Assembly (NCBI GenBank): GCA_024500155.1
Contig: CM044867.1
Location: forward strand, 23,943,632-24,007,631
Reading direction: 5' to 3'
Length of the DNA stretch: 64,000 nucleotides
Source of the DNA: Chenopodium formosanum
Lineage: Eukaryota; Streptophyta; Magnoliopsida; Caryophyllales; Amaranthaceae
The number at the start of each line of letters is the position of its first letter. The stretch's first letter is position 1. Shown in pieces: positions 10,977 to 21,427 of this stretch. Both the position numbers and the translations under genes were made by a program. The notes under the pieces were generated by a model. The model was not told the DNA's origin. It ran no database searches and saw only the letters and a program-made list of their open reading frames with translations.

Positions 10977-11439
10977 AGTGTTCGGACTAATTTGCCCCTA
11001 TAAAAATCCATTTATGTTTTTGCCCCCTTCCTTGTATTTTTCTAGATTGGTTTGATTTGGCTTCTATTGTATCCTCCCCTAAATTCATCCCCAAACCACA
11101 TTTTCTCTCTTATTATTCTTTTCTATTATACTCAGAACTCCATTATCAAGTCATTAATTCATCATCAAAGCTTGTGCTCTGAATTTACCTTCATTGAAGC
11201 GACTTTCTAATCTCTCTCTGAAGCGACTTCCGAACTTTCTTCGATCCTCTGCAAATCCGAGCTTTCCCCTTGAATGAAGATTTGAAGCAGCTTACGAGGT
11301 AAAGTGTTTTAAATCATCAATTTTCCATTTCAAAATCTAGGGTTCATCGTCAATTAATTGATTTTAATTTTCTCTCTCCTACATTCGTAATAGATTAGCA
11401 TACAAACCGTAAAGTACTAATATCGATTTTTGAATCTAG

Positions 11440-12937
11440 ATGGTCGTTGGGGTTTCCTTTTCTTCAACCATTCCGGTTGCATCAACTTGCCGACGGCTGA
11501 ATAAAGTGTCCCCTGAACCGCGAGAACTTCATCTCGTAATGGATGAGCGAATTATTAGGTTCGAATTGAAAAAAGGTTTGTTTTCTTTTATATTTAGGCT
11601 TAAAAATTTGAAATTTATGAAACTATCTTTTAATTTCATCTATTAATTATTTTAGCTTGAAACTGTAAATGGGTTATTTGATTTTAATTTGAGCTTCAAT
11701 ATTTTGATAAGAATGTCTTATCTTCACCAGTTTTATGAATTAGGTTCTGTCTTAGGTACCTTGCATTACTTATGGGCTGAAATCAATCATGAATATTAGT
11801 GTATATTGTTGTATTGTTGCAAATTTAGGTGACATTTGTTGAATAACGACTTGATCAAGAAATTGAAATGAAAAGATTGTGGGTTGGAATTTAACTTGTT
11901 GATTTGCTGAGTTTTGAACTGATTTTTCTAATTACGGATATTAGCTTATTTGATTGTTGTGAAATTATGTATACTCTATTGAAGGATGAATTTGAGTGAG
12001 ATATTGAACTATACCTTTCATGTGGGTGTTTTTATTCATGTGAGTTACAAATCATGTCAAATTGAATCTATCTCCTTAATTTTTGCAATTTTTCCTAACT
12101 AATTGGTGAAATATGGACTTTATTTTCGAAATGTATATAAGGGAGTCTTTTTAAGTGAAATGTGAGAGTTTTCAGAATGTTATATGGAGTATGATATTTG
12201 GTTGACTTTAAATTAAAATACAATGAAAAGATGAGGCTAACATGTAAAATACGAGTATTGAAGAAATAAAAAGGAATAGGCTAGCTGTGCCATGTCGATG
12301 ATATTTCATTGTATGTAAATTTGTATCTATCTTTAATGGTTTGAAGGTTGTAACCAGGCTGGAAAAGGTTGATGATATTAATGCATGATGACTCCTATAT
12401 CTGAGACATTGGCAGTTTAAAATCAACATTCAACCTCTTTTAAGTTTACCAAGAACTATTTTTGCAAAGAAAAAGATGCTCTGCTAGCTCTGGTAAGTTA
12501 ATTGTTTTAGGTGTTTTCACAATTTTTTCTCTTGTGTGCAAAATAGTTGACTTTGAGATTTTCTAATCAAACAGATCTTTGTTAAAATAGAAGGTGGGTA
12601 AATTAGCAGAGCATTATTATTGAAGAATTTGCTTAGAATATTTGTTTAAATTGGAATCGAATAGAATTGATGGTCTATGAGAAATCAATGATCTATATTT
12701 GATATATGTCTAAATGCTGCCACCTTGCTCCAAATTTATTTCATTTATTTTTACTGCTAAATAACTTAAAATTATGAGTTATAGTCCTTGCATTATATAT
12801 TATGATCAATATCATTTTTAGGGAATTGGGTTACATATGCTACGAGGAAAGATACCGAGAAATTAGTTTCTTGTTCACACTTCATGGACGAAGTGGAAAG
12901 CACATGTTCAAGATTGGAACTTAAAGCTGGTCTTAAG
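11440..12937 (+). CDS. Two exons of an unrecognised spliced gene
   Basis: Exon 11440-11575 begins with ATG directly after a CTAG acceptor and encodes MVVGVSFSSTIPVASTCRRL through RIIRFELKK. It ends in phase 1 before GTTTGT. Exon 12822-12937, after ATTTTTAG, restores the frame and encodes GNWVTYATRKDTEKLVS through RLELKAGLK, ending at AAG|GTAAGA in phase 0. A probable 5'-UTR exon ends at 11298 (ACGAG|GTAAAG), preceded by a pyrimidine-rich leader from about 11100. No later exon could be found before the CACTA-type terminus at 14445, so the gene is incomplete. I do not recognise the protein; it has no clear signal peptide or membrane segment. It may be gene DNA captured by the element that ends at 14445. 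Confidence 0.4.
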
Positions 12938-13530
12938 GTAAGAATTATTGATTTCGCCCTGGGAATTTCTTGTCAAAAGATGCTAGATATATAAATAAAC
13001 GTTACTTATGTTCTTTTCAAGATTAGAAGCTCATTTGAATATATATTTAAAATTGTGTGATTTACATACTTCTTTTACGCAATTTAGTAATATATTGCCT
13101 TTTCTTTATAGTGAGACATGCTATGATGGTGATTGAAATGATTTCTGTGGACCTAATGGCATTTGTAAATAAAGGAATATTGGTAAAATATCCTTGGATC
13201 AGACCTAATTTGGTCGGGTCTTGAGTATGTTTACCCCTTTCCAATTGAGACTGATTCTAATAAATCTGAAAAAGGCACAGGGGAAATTATGATATCAGAT
13301 TTGCTCTTTTATGTTTATAAAACAACGAATAATGGGTAAAAGTGGGCGGACGTTAGATATTTGTAAATAAAGTTGGTTTTTAGCGAAGTAGATTGTTGAT
13401 TTTTTTTTGGTTATGTGTGCATGATCTTAACACGGCTAAAGATAGGGTAAATAAAGAACATGTGTAACTCGCTTATATGAGATTGCATTGGTGGATGAAA
13501 TTGTGTGTTCTTTCCATGATGCCTTGTCTT
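12938..13530 (+). other. Intron-like or intergenic AT-rich DNA
   Basis: No coding frame or repeat recognised; it would be the next intron if the two-exon model at 11440 is correct. Confidence 0.3.
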
Positions 13531-13539
13531 AAGCAAGGA

Positions 13540-13665
13540 GCTGTCTGCTGCTATTATTGCTGTTATTGATGTCTCAGATACTGATGACTGCTGCTATTGT
13601 TATTGCTGTTGTAACTGATGTCTGCTGCTTCCGCTGAGCTGCAAGCTGCTGCTGTCTTCGGTTAC
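13540..13665. repeat. CTG/TGCTG-rich tract
   Basis: Dense TGCTGCTATT, GCTGTT and CTGCTG units, similar in style to the arrays at 16.5 and 18.4 kb. Confidence 0.6.
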
Positions 13666-13980
13666 TACCAATGTTTGTTTGCAACTGCGTTGATTGCGAT
13701 TATACCAATTCTGTTTGGAATTTGGTGTTCTAAGAGACCGAAGTTGACTATTTTTTTTGGATTATTAGATTATTCAGCGAAATAAAAAAAATTGGTGTTT
13801 ATGGTTTTTTTGTTGTAAGGATATGAAGTTTTTTCAATTCAAATTAATGTTTATCGTATATGTTACTTTCACATTCGTGTAGTGGTTGTACGTTTTAATA
13901 TTATTTTAATATATTTAATTATTTTTTTTGTGCATATTCGAAATAATCATGGTATTAGTAGTAGTAGATGTAAATTTCCT

Positions 13981-13981
13981 C

Positions 13982-14012
<31 letters not shown>
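13981..14012. repeat. (AAT)n microsatellite
   Basis: About ten AAT units. Confidence 0.95.
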
Positions 14013-14015
<3 letters not shown>

Positions 14016-14445
14016 GTTACCTATTAAATAACAAAGTGTTACAATAGTTTGGAAAAAGTGATACATAATGTCAAATAAAGTACTACAATAATATGTCAAA
14101 AGATGATTGAAAAATGTTACCTAATAATCAACGAGGTGTTACATTAGATCGAAAAACTGATACATAAAGTTGGATAAAGTGTTATTGTATAATTAAAAAT
14201 GTTACTAAAGATAAGTAAGTGTTACCCAAGAAATAAAAGGTAACACTTTAAAAATGATACTAACAATATTAAAAAGTGTTACATAAGAAGATTTAAAGTA
14301 ACATTTTTAAAAGTGTTACATAAGACCTTAGGGAACATGAGCGTAAGTATCACCCACTAAAGTATTACCTATTGTCTATAATAACAAATTTACCACATTA
14401 TGTAACACTTTTTGGGTGTTACTTAAGGTTAGTTTTGTACTAGTG
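14013..14445. mobile_element. CACTA-type terminus with subterminal repeats
   Basis: The right end reads TTTTGTACTAGTG, that is CACTAGTACAAAA on the minus strand, a typical CACTA terminal repeat. The preceding 430 bp hold more than a dozen GTGTTAC/GTAACAC motifs in both orientations, as expected of subterminal transposase-binding repeats. No matching left end is seen, and this motif differs from that of the large CACTA element to the right (GGCAACA). Confidence 0.6.
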
Positions 14446-14823
14446 TGGCACGAGCTGGGTCCCGTTGATGACCTGCGTAAGACAACACACGTGAACAGCC
14501 CTCGGGGGTGACTCGAGGAACCCCCCCTTTGATGCTTAAGTTAAAATGTGTTTAGAGAGAGAAAGTGTACTTAGAGAGATGTAAATAGTGTAATAACTTG
14601 TGTGTCTAACCTCCTTTTCGTTGTACTTTGTCCTCTATTTATAGGTGTACGATCTCCTTTGTATAGAGTCTTACTTGGTCAGCCTGGAGGCTGACTCGGC
14701 CTTGCTTAATTGGTCAGCCTGCGAGCTGACTCTGCCGGGCTGGTGAGCCCTTCTGATTATTCTTCCGGCAGTGAGTGCGCTACCTATGAGCTAGTCTGGG
14801 AGCCTAGTGATGGTTCAGCATAC
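14446..14823 (-). mobile_element. LTR-like fragment or small solo LTR
   Basis: On the minus strand it begins TGTATGCTGAACC at 14823, has a TATA box (TATAAATAGAGG) near 14635-14645, a leader with AGAGAG repeats, and ends ...CTCGTGCCA. Start, promoter and end are LTR-like at about 378 bp. No target duplication is present, and a run of about 27 A abuts its right side. Confidence 0.45.
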
Positions 14824-14851
14824 AAAAAAAAAAAAAAAAAAAAAAAAAAAA
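14824..14851. repeat. Poly(A) tract
   Basis: About 27 A between the LTR-like fragment and the CACTA subterminal region. It may have replaced the terminal bases of the CACTA element. Confidence 0.8.
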
Positions 14852-15260
14852 CAGAGAATAGGCAACACACAGAATTGCAACAATTTGACAAATGTTGCCT
14901 TTTGTAGTAAAAGGCAACAAAACATATTTGTTACGTTGATCTTAAACAATGTATACTACACTACATTGCAACGGTTTAAAAAGTGTTGCTTTAGAATATG
15001 TAAGACAACAATTAGTAAAACGTAGCTTTTTTTTTTTTTTTTTTTTTTACATAAGGCAACATTTTATTTCAAATGTTGTCCAAAAATATAACAACAATAA
15101 AATTGTTTCCTATGCAACAATTTTATTAAAAAACATATTGATTATTTCATGTGTATCCATTGTCTTATTTAATACAACTTATCAATTTACATGTTGCTAA
15201 AAAACATATTGATTACTTAATTAATTATTGCCAACAGTTGTAACATTGCCATATATTAAT
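14852..15260. mobile_element. Left subterminal region of the large CACTA element
   Basis: At least ten GGCAACA/TGTTGCC/GCAACAA motifs in both orientations, plus a run of T at 15028-15047. Such repeats bind the accessory protein in CACTA elements. The expected CACTA terminal repeat itself is missing. The transposase of this element is on the minus strand from 40865 to 19020, so this is its 3' end. Confidence 0.5.
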
Positions 15261-15569
15261 TTGTTAGATGTAATCATAACTACTATTAATACTAAATTGG
15301 GTATAATCTCTTATATAATTATTTATTATTTTTTTTAGCATTATATTAATAGTCTCTATTGTTTTAAAAAAAAAAATAGTCTCTATTAATAAAGTGTAAA
15401 AAAAAAAAAGAAAAAAAAAACAATCAAGACATTTTATTTAGAAAGAGTATTCAAGGTACAATGTAATTACTATAGTATACTCAATAACACTTAGAAAAAA
15501 ATCATATGGGCTGAGATATATTATTTTTCAACACCAAAAGTGCCTAGCTAAGCTAAGAATACACTCAAA

Positions 15570-15979
15570 TTTTCGAATCATCAAAAGTATAAGGATATTG
15601 TCCAATAAGGCTTTTTTTTTTCTAACTGTGGTAGTCAAATTATGAGCCTCTATAACATAACTTCTACTAACTTTTTTTGATGTGGAAAGAGCAACAGGTT
15701 GAAATATTAAGTTTGATGTCCCTGTTAATTGCGTTGACCTCACGAGCAACAATGTTCGTTGCAGAAGTACTTAACAACCTCCAATGAATCAATCCAAACT
15801 TCAATTGCTTTGCTGTCCAAAATGCTGTTGTCGAGGGTGTATAAAGCAACTAGGGCTTCAAATTGAATGGGTGAGCTAGTGAAAACAGGTGCACTGCCTC
15901 TGCCTTTGTATCCTCTCCACATCAACCTAAAGAAGCTCCAGATCCTGCTGGAAATTATAATGTACCGCACATTATTCAC
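15570..15979 (-). pseudogene. RNase H-like (RVT_3) relic
   Basis: Two overlapping frames on the minus strand give FTSSPIQFEALVALYTL, EVWIDSLEVVKYFC and IEAHNLTTTVRKKK. This matches the order of plant RVT_3 RNase H-like domains: an AEA-type helix, a SDSL-VV motif and an A-LA motif near the end. The N-terminal catalytic Asp region is not clear, and at least one frameshift separates the halves. Such domains occur in LINE elements and as small host genes. Here it lies in the 3' non-coding part of the CACTA element and is degenerate. Confidence 0.45.
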
Positions 15980-16074
15980 AGAACCTAAAGTTGCTTAATC
16001 AGAAAACCAGGAGAAAGCTAAATCACTTACAGTCACCTAACAAAGCATATGTTATGTTCCTTATTTTACCTCAA

Positions 16075-16170
16075 ATACAGAGGTTGCATCCTTATTATAA
16101 CAATTGGAACTTGACAATATTCAGCCCAAAATCTAATTCTCAAATGTTATAATTCCAAAATCTGACATGG
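16075..16170. repeat. Duplicated segment, copy A
   Basis: AGGTTGCATCC...AATCTGACATGG is repeated with changes and one insertion at 18150-18306. Both copies lie a few hundred bp upstream of a CTG-rich array, indicating an old internal duplication. Confidence 0.7.
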
Positions 16171-16477
16171 ATGTTCTAAGAATATCAACTAACTCACAAA
16201 ATCCCCAAGATCTTATAATATTTGTGTCTAATTGGGATATATACCATATATCTAGTGAGAATAAAAATACTTACAAAATTACAAGCATCTAATTTAGTTA
16301 CCGACATGATTTCACTCGAAGTAAAATTTTCTCAAACTAAATTTTATTCTAAAGTCCAATTTAACAAATACTTTGCAATCAAACAAAAACAAAATTGCTC
16401 AAGCTAGAATGCTTGATTAAGCATGTCACAAGTTTTAAAAAGTAGCTGGAAGAATTCAGCATATTTTAACAGAGTTT

Positions 16478-16745
16478 CTGCTGCAGCCTGCGATTACCTG
16501 CGGCTGGCGACTGCCTACTGCCTGCTGGTGGCAGCTAGCTGCATCATGTGGCTGGCGGCTAGCTGCTGCCTGCTAGTGGCTGCTGGCCGCTGGCTGCTGA
16601 CTGCTGGCCGCTGGCTGCTAGCTGCTGCCTGCTAGGTGGCTGCCAGCTGTTGCTAACGGCTAGCGATTGCTAACAGCTGACAGTGCTAAGTGTGGGACAA
16701 TGCTAAGTGCTGCCTGTTGCGAACGGCTAACTGCTACAGATTTGA
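16478..16745. repeat. CTG/GGCTGCTGG-rich array
   Basis: Irregular units such as GGCTAGCTGCTGCCTGCTAG, TGGCCGCTGGCTGC and ACAGTGCTAAGTGTGGGACA (the last twice). Much more GC-rich than its surroundings. Confidence 0.8.
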
Positions 16746-17883
16746 GACATGCTGACAGTGCTAAGTGTGGGACATTGGGAATATTTAAGGTGTGATAATT
16801 TTGATGTTTAATACTCTAAAGACACTGCAATCTAGGGCCATTGGCAGAACCAAAATGTTGATAGAAACATGTGCATAAACGTCAGGATTGTTAGCTAGTA
16901 GCTATAATCCATTCTGATAAACTGATCAATTTTGAAAATTAGAAAAATCCATAGAGAGTAAAGCAAAAGGACAAAGTGCTACATGAAGAAAGTGAATGAG
17001 AAGCTGCAAAGGAACAGAAATAAGAAAGTAGGGATGAGCTTTACCTTACAATGCTTCTCTCTGAACATCAAGAAACGAAGATTAGTTAGGGATATGAAAT
17101 TACATACGATATATGTGGTCTTAAATTAAGAGAACGGGTTACACCTTTGTCTCATCCAATCAATCCTGTTATTGCAATTGCTTAAGTATAAATAGCCAAT
17201 AGACAATTACTACAGACGCATATCAACAGAAAAAGGCAGGAAACAAAAATAAAAAGCTCTGGAAACAATTATGAATTTCAGAGAGAGATCTTAGGTATAC
17301 CCAAACAGAATGCCAGATTCAATGCCATATATTATTTCAGGATAAACAAAGACTAGGCCATTAGCAAAATGCTTATGCAATTTCACACTTATCTAGCAAA
17401 TGACATGTCAAGCCATCCAATTATATTAAGAATTGATGCGATCATAAGTGACTATAATCAAAACCAGAAAATCACAATCAGAAACTTACATTACAGTTTA
17501 TCTCAACCATTAATCAGCCAATCTAAATTGAGTTAATAATTATCTCATAGTGCCTATATATTACTTGTATTAATTATGAATAAAAATCAAGAAAACTACT
17601 CATAATTCAAAGCTTTACCAAGAACTAAATTTTTTTTATCAAAATCTGAATTCAAACACAAACCTAAACATGAAGAGTGGAGCTTTTATCAATGTAGAAA
17701 TTTCCATTTCGAATAGCTAACTAAAAAAAACAAATCCGCTTGTCAATTATATTATTGGTGTGATACTCACTCGTCAATTATTGGTATTAGAATTTTACAC
17801 TCATCAGGTGGTCTCAGTCTCATCCGTATCGAGACATCATGATATTGCAAACCAGGAGAGAAAGAGGTTCAGAATAAATTGCA

Positions 17884-18080
17884 AGATTCGATAGGTAGCA
17901 CAAACACACAGAGGAATTACTTATGCTAGTTAAAAAGGAAGACAACACAATTACAGTTATAACATAAACATGGAAATCAATTATATCCATAAGCTCACAT
18001 ACAAACAGGAATATAAGATAAGATCTTTAAATGTCAAAGTGAATGGTAACAAGCACTTGAACATCCAATACATCAGAAAA
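17884..18080. repeat. Dispersed repeat, copy 1
   Basis: GCACAAACACACA...AATACATCA recurs in the same orientation at 41320-41537. One copy is downstream and the other upstream of the CACTA transposase, so the element carries related sequence on both sides. Confidence 0.7.
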
Positions 18081-18149
18081 TCTGAAAACATGACATACTA
18101 GGGCCCAAACAAGAGAGCATAGGTATATTCTTTATTATATACCTCAAAC

Positions 18150-18306
18150 ACACAGGTTGAATCTTTAGTATGAAAATTGGAACTTGACAAATACAATTCA
18201 CTTTGATTTGGAATATGGAAATGCTTCTTAAGAAAGCAAGTTTATAAAGCAACATTTCAGCCCAAAATCTAATTCTCAAAAGTTATAATTCTAAAATCTG
18301 ACATGG
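18150..18306. repeat. Duplicated segment, copy B
   Basis: Counterpart of 16075-16170 with about 60 bp of extra sequence in the middle. Confidence 0.7.
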
Positions 18307-18369
18307 CAGCAGAAAAATTCAGCATATTTTTACTAGATTAAAGCTTGAAATGATATTATCCCAATATCT

Positions 18370-18545
18370 ACAAGCTGCTGCTGCCTGAGGTGGTCTGGTG
18401 TCTACTGCTTGTGGCTGCTTGCTGCATGCTGTTGGCGGCTATCTGCTGCCTGCTTCTAGAGCTAGCTACTGCTGCTGCTGGCAACTGGCTGCAGCATGGC
18501 AGGCTGGTGGCTACATGCTATTGCGGGTGGCTGGCTGCTAGAATA
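18370..18545. repeat. Second CTG-rich array
   Basis: TGCTGCTGCCTG, GGCTGCTTGCTGC and GCTGGTGGCTAC units, related to the array at 16478. Confidence 0.8.
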
Positions 18546-19019
18546 CTCTTTAGTATCTCCTCCAACATTCATAAGCTGATCTAATAGCGTTACAAGCCAT
18601 GTACAAAAGCTAGTTTAAGAGGTTATACCAACACCAAAAGCAGTTTCTGAAACCCCGTAACGATTGCAAGCCTGTGAGACATAAAACAGGGGAAATCAAT
18701 CAAGTACAGGTCAGTCAAGAAAGCAAGAAGCTTTGAGCCAAGCAACCCAGGACAAGATGAGATATGACTACAGGAACATCATACTTATTTTATTTGGGCA
18801 GTTGGCTGATTCTACTCCAAAACAAACAAATTAAGCTTCAAGAGATTATCAAAAAATCGCAAAACCAAAAGAAAATAAAAAACCAAACTTTTGGTCATTA
18901 AAACAGATAATTTTGCAGTCAAACCAAACAAAAACTGTTTAAGCTAAAATCCATAAGCTTTTATTACTTCATAGTACACTAAAAAAAAAAGAATACTATC
19001 AAGGACTAATCATATTTCC

Positions 19020-19741
19020 TAAGCTTCATCTTCACTTGCTTGCATGAAATCCCATAGAGTATCGTCCTCGATTTCATCATCCGAATCATCAATTTCTGGC
19101 TTTGCTTGCATATCTAACATGTATTCTGGAACGTCGACAGTAGTGGCAGGCAAGTCCTCTCTCAACTAACTAACATCATAGTCATCATCAATAGTTGCCC
19201 ATGGGCGAGCACCATCGCTAGTAGATTCATTCCAATAAGAAACTCCAACATCACCATCTGATTCTTCACTCATATTAAAGAAGTCTCCGGGGATAGTTTC
19301 CATAACATAATGCAAATGCTTTTCCTTGGAATCTTGCACATAAAAAACTTGGTTTACTTGATTAGCCATCACAAAAGGGTCATTAGTATAGCAGAACCTT
19401 TTAAAATTTGCACATGTTAGCCCAAACTCATCTTGCTCTACTTGGAACCATTTACAGCGAAACAATACCACTTTAAAATGTCCAAACTAATCTAACTCAA
19501 TAATATCCTCCACCACGCCATAATATTTGACGTCCCCTACAACAGGATTTTGATCCCTAGAACTTGCAAAACTCGACATTGAAGATGTTACACTAACTCC
19601 ACTACATTGAGTTTTCCTTTTTGTCCCATGTGCAGTTGTATGAAATTTGTTACCATTTATTAGGTATCCTTTAAAAATTCTCACAGTATAGTCAGGACCT
19701 TGGGATAAAGCCTTGATTTCTTTGGAAACATTTTCTTCCCG
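19020..19741 (-). pseudogene. CACTA transposase (TNP2-type), C-terminal part with DUF4216
   Basis: This is the 3' end of the coding region that begins at 40865. The minus strand reads KALSQGPDYTVRIFKGYLIN, then QCSGVSV, VKYYGVVEDIIELD, VVLFRCKWF, DPFVMANQVNQVFYVQDS and an acidic tail. YYGV-dIieLd, vLFrCkWF and PFv-anQv-QVFYv are the signatures of DUF4216, found at the end of plant CACTA transposases. One in-frame TAG (19489-19487) separates YYGV..IELD from VVLFRCKWF, and another stop near 19166 precedes the acidic tail. The Athila-type element interrupts the frame at 19742; on its far side (32017 upward) the sequence WAKAQEH..GAWFKDRV continues it. The gene is dead. Confidence 0.85.
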
Positions 19742-19746
19742 TACAC
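19742..19746. repeat. Target-site duplication TACAC, left copy
   Basis: TACAC precedes the left LTR and is repeated exactly at 32012-32016 after the right LTR. It proves one retroviral-type insertion of the whole 12.3-kb unit. Confidence 0.95.
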
Positions 19747-20760
19747 TGATCGAGGGTCGAAGCTAGGTCGTTGGGGCTAACCCCTACCCAAGGTCAAACA
19801 AAATTTATAAACACTTAACCAACCCTATACAAGTATATGGTAAGCCAAGGGTCGAACCCAAAGGAATGGTGGGTTATTGTCTATCGTCTATAGTCAAGCT
19901 ATCCCGAAGTCTATAGGTAGGGTTGTGAATTCTAAAACTAGAGCGAACACGGCAAATAAACTTGAAGAAATCAAATGTGATAAGCACTAGGGCTAGGATC
20001 CACATGCATTCATAATGGAATTGACTAATTGGGAGGTCAAATTGGCTAAGTCAAACAATGTGAGGGAAGATCAATCATGCAACTAATAGAGCATATCAAG
20101 CTATTTTCCTAGAGGTCTAACTAGGGTCAACTACGATAAACTCTTAGCTAGGAAACATCACAAGACACCTCAATCGTGTAAATGCAAGCCAAAAATCAAT
20201 GGTCCGTATCAATGTGAACTTACAATGAAATCTAGTGCAACAATCAAAGTTGGCCAATCTTCAATTAATCACACACATGCACATGATCATCAACCAAATT
20301 TAATCACACTATCAGCTCCATCAATTATCCCCAATTAGCACTAATCCATTACTCATACATGCTTCACCATTGCCCTAGCAAGTAATCTACTCACTAATCA
20401 TGGTAATTAAGATCAAAACAAAGCAAATTAACACATTCATCATGATCATTTTAAGAAATCTAAAATCAATACAAAAATCAATCAAACTTCAATCAAATAT
20501 CAATCAAACTAAAACAATTAACCAAGCATATGAAATCAACAAAGATCAAACTATATATTGAATCAAAGAAGAGTAATCCTTACAATACTTGATCAAAGAT
20601 CAATTGAAATGAAGAAATCTTGAATCATCAACAATCAACCATGAAATTCTCTTTCTAAAAACCTAGAGTTTCTCTCTCTAAAATATGATCTTAAAAGTTC
20701 TCTAATGATTATCTAATTGATTCTCTAATTCTTTCTCCCTCTAAAAATAGATGGAAATAC

Positions 20761-20768
20761 TATATATA
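20761..20768 (-). promoter_or_regulatory. LTR TATA box, left copy
   Basis: TATATATA read on the minus strand lies upstream, in the direction of transcription, of an AGAG-rich leader. Confidence 0.6.
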
Positions 20769-20817
20769 AGAAAGACACAAAAGAAAAGTCGGTTAGATCG
20801 TCCAAAAATAGATCCCA

Positions 20818-20942
20818 GAAGGCGCGGGCGCACGTAGAAGGGTACGGAACAAAGCACCCAGGCAGGTGCGGCCGCACCTAGCTGATGCGCGGCCGCACCA
20901 CCCAGGTGCGCGGCCGCACCCTGGTCGTGCGCGCCCGCACCT
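20818..20942. repeat. GC-rich hairpin cluster in left LTR
   Basis: Successive palindromes GGTGCGGCCGCACC, TGCGCGGCCGCA and GGTGCGCGGCCGCACC, then TGCGCGCCCGCACC, in otherwise AT-rich DNA. The same cluster is at 31416-31541 and a variant at 26655-26725. Confidence 0.85.
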
Positions 20943-21414
20943 GGCAGCAGCTCTCAAGTCCTCTTCTTCGTCCTAGCTCAACCTCGTGCGCTCGTCTAGG
21001 TGATGATGATGAACACCAAGGTAGGCAGTCTTGAAATGGATATTTTGGTGGGTTTGTGGCAAAGATGGCGCCCCCACCGCATACGTGCATCGATCTCTTG
21101 ACTTGCTCCTTACGTTCCTTCAAACTTGAAGCTCCAAAAGCGAACACAAGGCATCCAACTTGATGAGAAATGTAAGAGGAAGGCTCGGGAATCTTTGGAA
21201 ACACGATGATAACCTAAAACAAACGAAAACAAACAAATAAAAGGGAAAAAGAACGAATAAACAAAGAAATGCACAAAACAAGGAAACTAACTACGAAAAG
21301 CACAAACTAATGAAATAAAGAGCAAAACTAAGAAAAACTAAGGAAAAGAGCTACAAAATGAAATGAAAATCATCCTAAAAGAGATCAAATGAGTGCCATA
21401 AATGACACTCATCA

Positions 21415-21427
21415 AATTCCCCCAAGC
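21415..21427 (-). other. Polypurine tract
   Basis: GCTTGGGGGAATT on the minus strand abuts the left LTR, the expected site for plus-strand DNA priming. Similar GCTTGGGGG motifs recur near 22198, 22258, 24016 and 24036. Confidence 0.75.

Larger units (their letters stand above)
15980..19010. other. Non-coding 3' part of the large CACTA element
   Basis: AT-rich DNA without coding frames, holding two CTG-rich arrays and duplicated segments described separately. Hydrophobic Leu/Ala/Cys frames here come only from the CTG arrays. Confidence 0.5.
19747..21414 (-). repeat. Athila-type LTR, left copy (functional 3' LTR)
   Basis: 1668 bp, starts TGATCGAGGG and ends CACTCATCA on the plus strand. It contains a GC-rich palindromic cluster (20818-20942) and a TATA box on the minus strand (20761-20768). 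Confidence 0.95.

Noticed and set aside
16423..16635. Hydrophobic Leu/Ala/Cys frame as a small membrane protein
   Set aside because: It is a translation of the CTG-rich array and has no independent support.
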